NCBI GenBank assembly: GCA_020284085.1
Contig: JACEVL010000499.1
Span: 291,001-355,000, forward strand
Source: Aporrectodea caliginosa
Taxonomy: Eukaryota; Annelida; Clitellata; Crassiclitellata; Lumbricidae
Direction of reading: 5' to 3'
Length of the DNA stretch: 64,000 nucleotides
Positions 62,881 through 64,000 of this stretch are shown in pieces. The notes below the pieces were generated by a model that saw only the letters and a list, made by a program, of their open reading frames with translations, searched no databases and was not told the origin of the DNA. Position 1 is the stretch's first letter, and every line of letters begins with the position of its first letter. The translations under genes were made by a program, and so were the position numbers.

Positions 62881-63314
62881 CTGGCCCAGTGTGAGTTTAA
62901 TGCGCGCTGTGTTTAGCGTCGCCCTCCTCCTTTATCGAGGCTTGGGACTGGCGCTACCAAAGCACAACAAGGCAGTGGCGAAGTCTGCATTACGATTACT
63001 GCACTGCCTCTTGCGGTGGGCACAACGCGGTGCTGTTCTTCGAGCTACGTCATCCGTGCGGTGGGGTTTTTCCCCGGGGTTTTTTCGTCGTGCATTTATT
63101 GTGCGCCTATATAGCTATGATTGTTTAAATTATTTTCGCCGTTTGCTCTGCTGCTCTGTTTGTCCTATTATAGTTCGTGTCGTATGTGTGTGTGTGTGTG
63201 CGTGTGTGAGACGTTTATAATCGTTTTTTAGTGAAATGTATTCTTAAATCGTAGTCTACGTCGTTTGGTTTTTATTTAGGTGCGCCAGAAATATAATCTT
63301 CTTTCATTATTTTA

Positions 63315-63560
63315 AGAGACAAGTACGCAGTATGATTACAAGTCATAGTATGAACGGATGATCACAAGTTATTACAGGAGTCGAATTTAGCTGTATGGCA
63401 GCCATGCAAGGCGCCCATCACGTCCTCATTTTACCAATGCCATCTGGTGAATGAAAGGCTGAGTCGATCTTTGGAAGGGTAGCGGGAAGCGATCCCGCGT
63501 CCATGCTGATCTTCTGCTCTTAATTCCAAAGTGTTACCATTACCCTAAAAAACGCTCTTA
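63315..63560 (+). repeat. Dispersed repeat G, second copy
   Basis: Matches 45740-46000 over about 200 bp (gaacggatgatcacaagt, aggcgcccatcacgtcct). Confidence 0.75.
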
Positions 63561-63790
63561 GACACCTTTAGTTGAGGTGTTGAATGGTTTTATATAAGAA
63601 CGGGTTCGAGTGCCAGTCCCAAGCCTGGATGAAGGAGGGCGACGCAAATGATCTTTGTAATCACAGTGTCGTTAAACTGAAACTACTATAGGGCCTACTA
63701 CTACTACTACTGAGCGGGATTTAGACACCTTTAAAACGGTATCAACCGATACTATATAATGGTGGGACACGATAGGCGATTAATAATATG
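63555..63790 (+). mobile_element. SINE body type B copies
   Basis: Two copies of body B: 63555-63605 (agacacctttagttgagg) and 63705-63790 (tttagacacctttaaaacgg, gacacgataggcgatt). Confidence 0.7.
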
Positions 63791-63869
63791 GTTCCTTTTC
63801 CAAGATAATCTTCGATTATTATTTAAAACTGACACACCGCATTATAGTAGTAGCCTAGTCTCACTCTCA

Positions 63870-63960
63870 GTATGGTAGCGGGAAGCGATTCCGCGTCCGT
63901 GCTGATCTTCTGCTCTTCGTGTCAGTGTACCCATTACCGTAACCCCTCCATAAGCAGAGC
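63870..63960 (+). repeat. Dispersed repeat G, partial copy
   Basis: tagcgggaagcgattccgcg and gctgatcttctgctctt match 63479-63525. Confidence 0.7.
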
Positions 63961-64000
63961 GGGGAAGGTGGCTGCCGTGCCTTCTATTCCATGGCCTTAT

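Overview
The window is animal (metazoan) nuclear DNA. Two intron-rich genes on the + strand carry GT-AG introns whose phases all agree, and the introns and intergenic DNA are packed with tRNA-derived SINEs, degraded LINEs, short inverted-repeat DNA transposons and micro/minisatellites. The proteins are clearly bilaterian-type. The repeats are not vertebrate families I know, so I favour an invertebrate (deuterostome or lophotrochozoan); the phylum cannot be fixed from the sequence alone.

Region 1 (1-10.8 kb) is the 3' part of a rhophilin gene: 12 exons from 454 to 10074, giving about 685 residues with an HR1 (Rho-binding) end, a BRO1 domain, one PDZ domain and a lysine/serine/aspartate-rich tail encoded by a minisatellite. 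The first exon(s) lie upstream of the window.

Region 2 (10.8-18.1 kb) is intergenic or 5' UTR-intron DNA. It holds a LINE C-terminal remnant split by a small hAT-type element, several inverted-repeat elements, a 1.05-kb hAT-like element with a perfect 8-bp target duplication, and a plausible promoter plus non-coding first exon near 14.5-14.63 kb for the next gene.

Region 3 (18.1-59.4 kb) is one complete gene for a CHD6/7/8/9 (kismet-type) chromatin remodeller. I assembled 38 coding exons (11,004 bp including the stop, 3,667 residues) with no phase conflict. The order is a Q/H/M-rich N-terminus, a basic Lys-Pro region, two chromodomains, the SNF2 ATPase ([26 protein letters not shown] motifs), SANT/SLIDE-like regions, an acidic linker, one BRK domain and a C-terminal hydrophobic/Ala-Pro region. 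Intron 1 carries an antisense LINE with a 502-codon reverse transcriptase ORF.

Region 4 (59.4-64 kb) has no recognisable gene. It holds the CHD 3' UTR, short tandem repeats and SINE-type copies.

The two genes are head-to-tail neighbours with no evident functional link: one is a Rho-linked scaffold, the other a nuclear ATP-dependent remodeller. The more unusual content is in the introns. Tandem repeats repeatedly begin at 5' splice sites, in places copying the junction itself. Other notable items are a duplicated 3' splice site, four copies of an unexplained 127-bp hairpin repeat, short transposons whose empty sites can be read from paralogous copies in the same window, and a SINE family that shares its 3' tail with a resident LINE.
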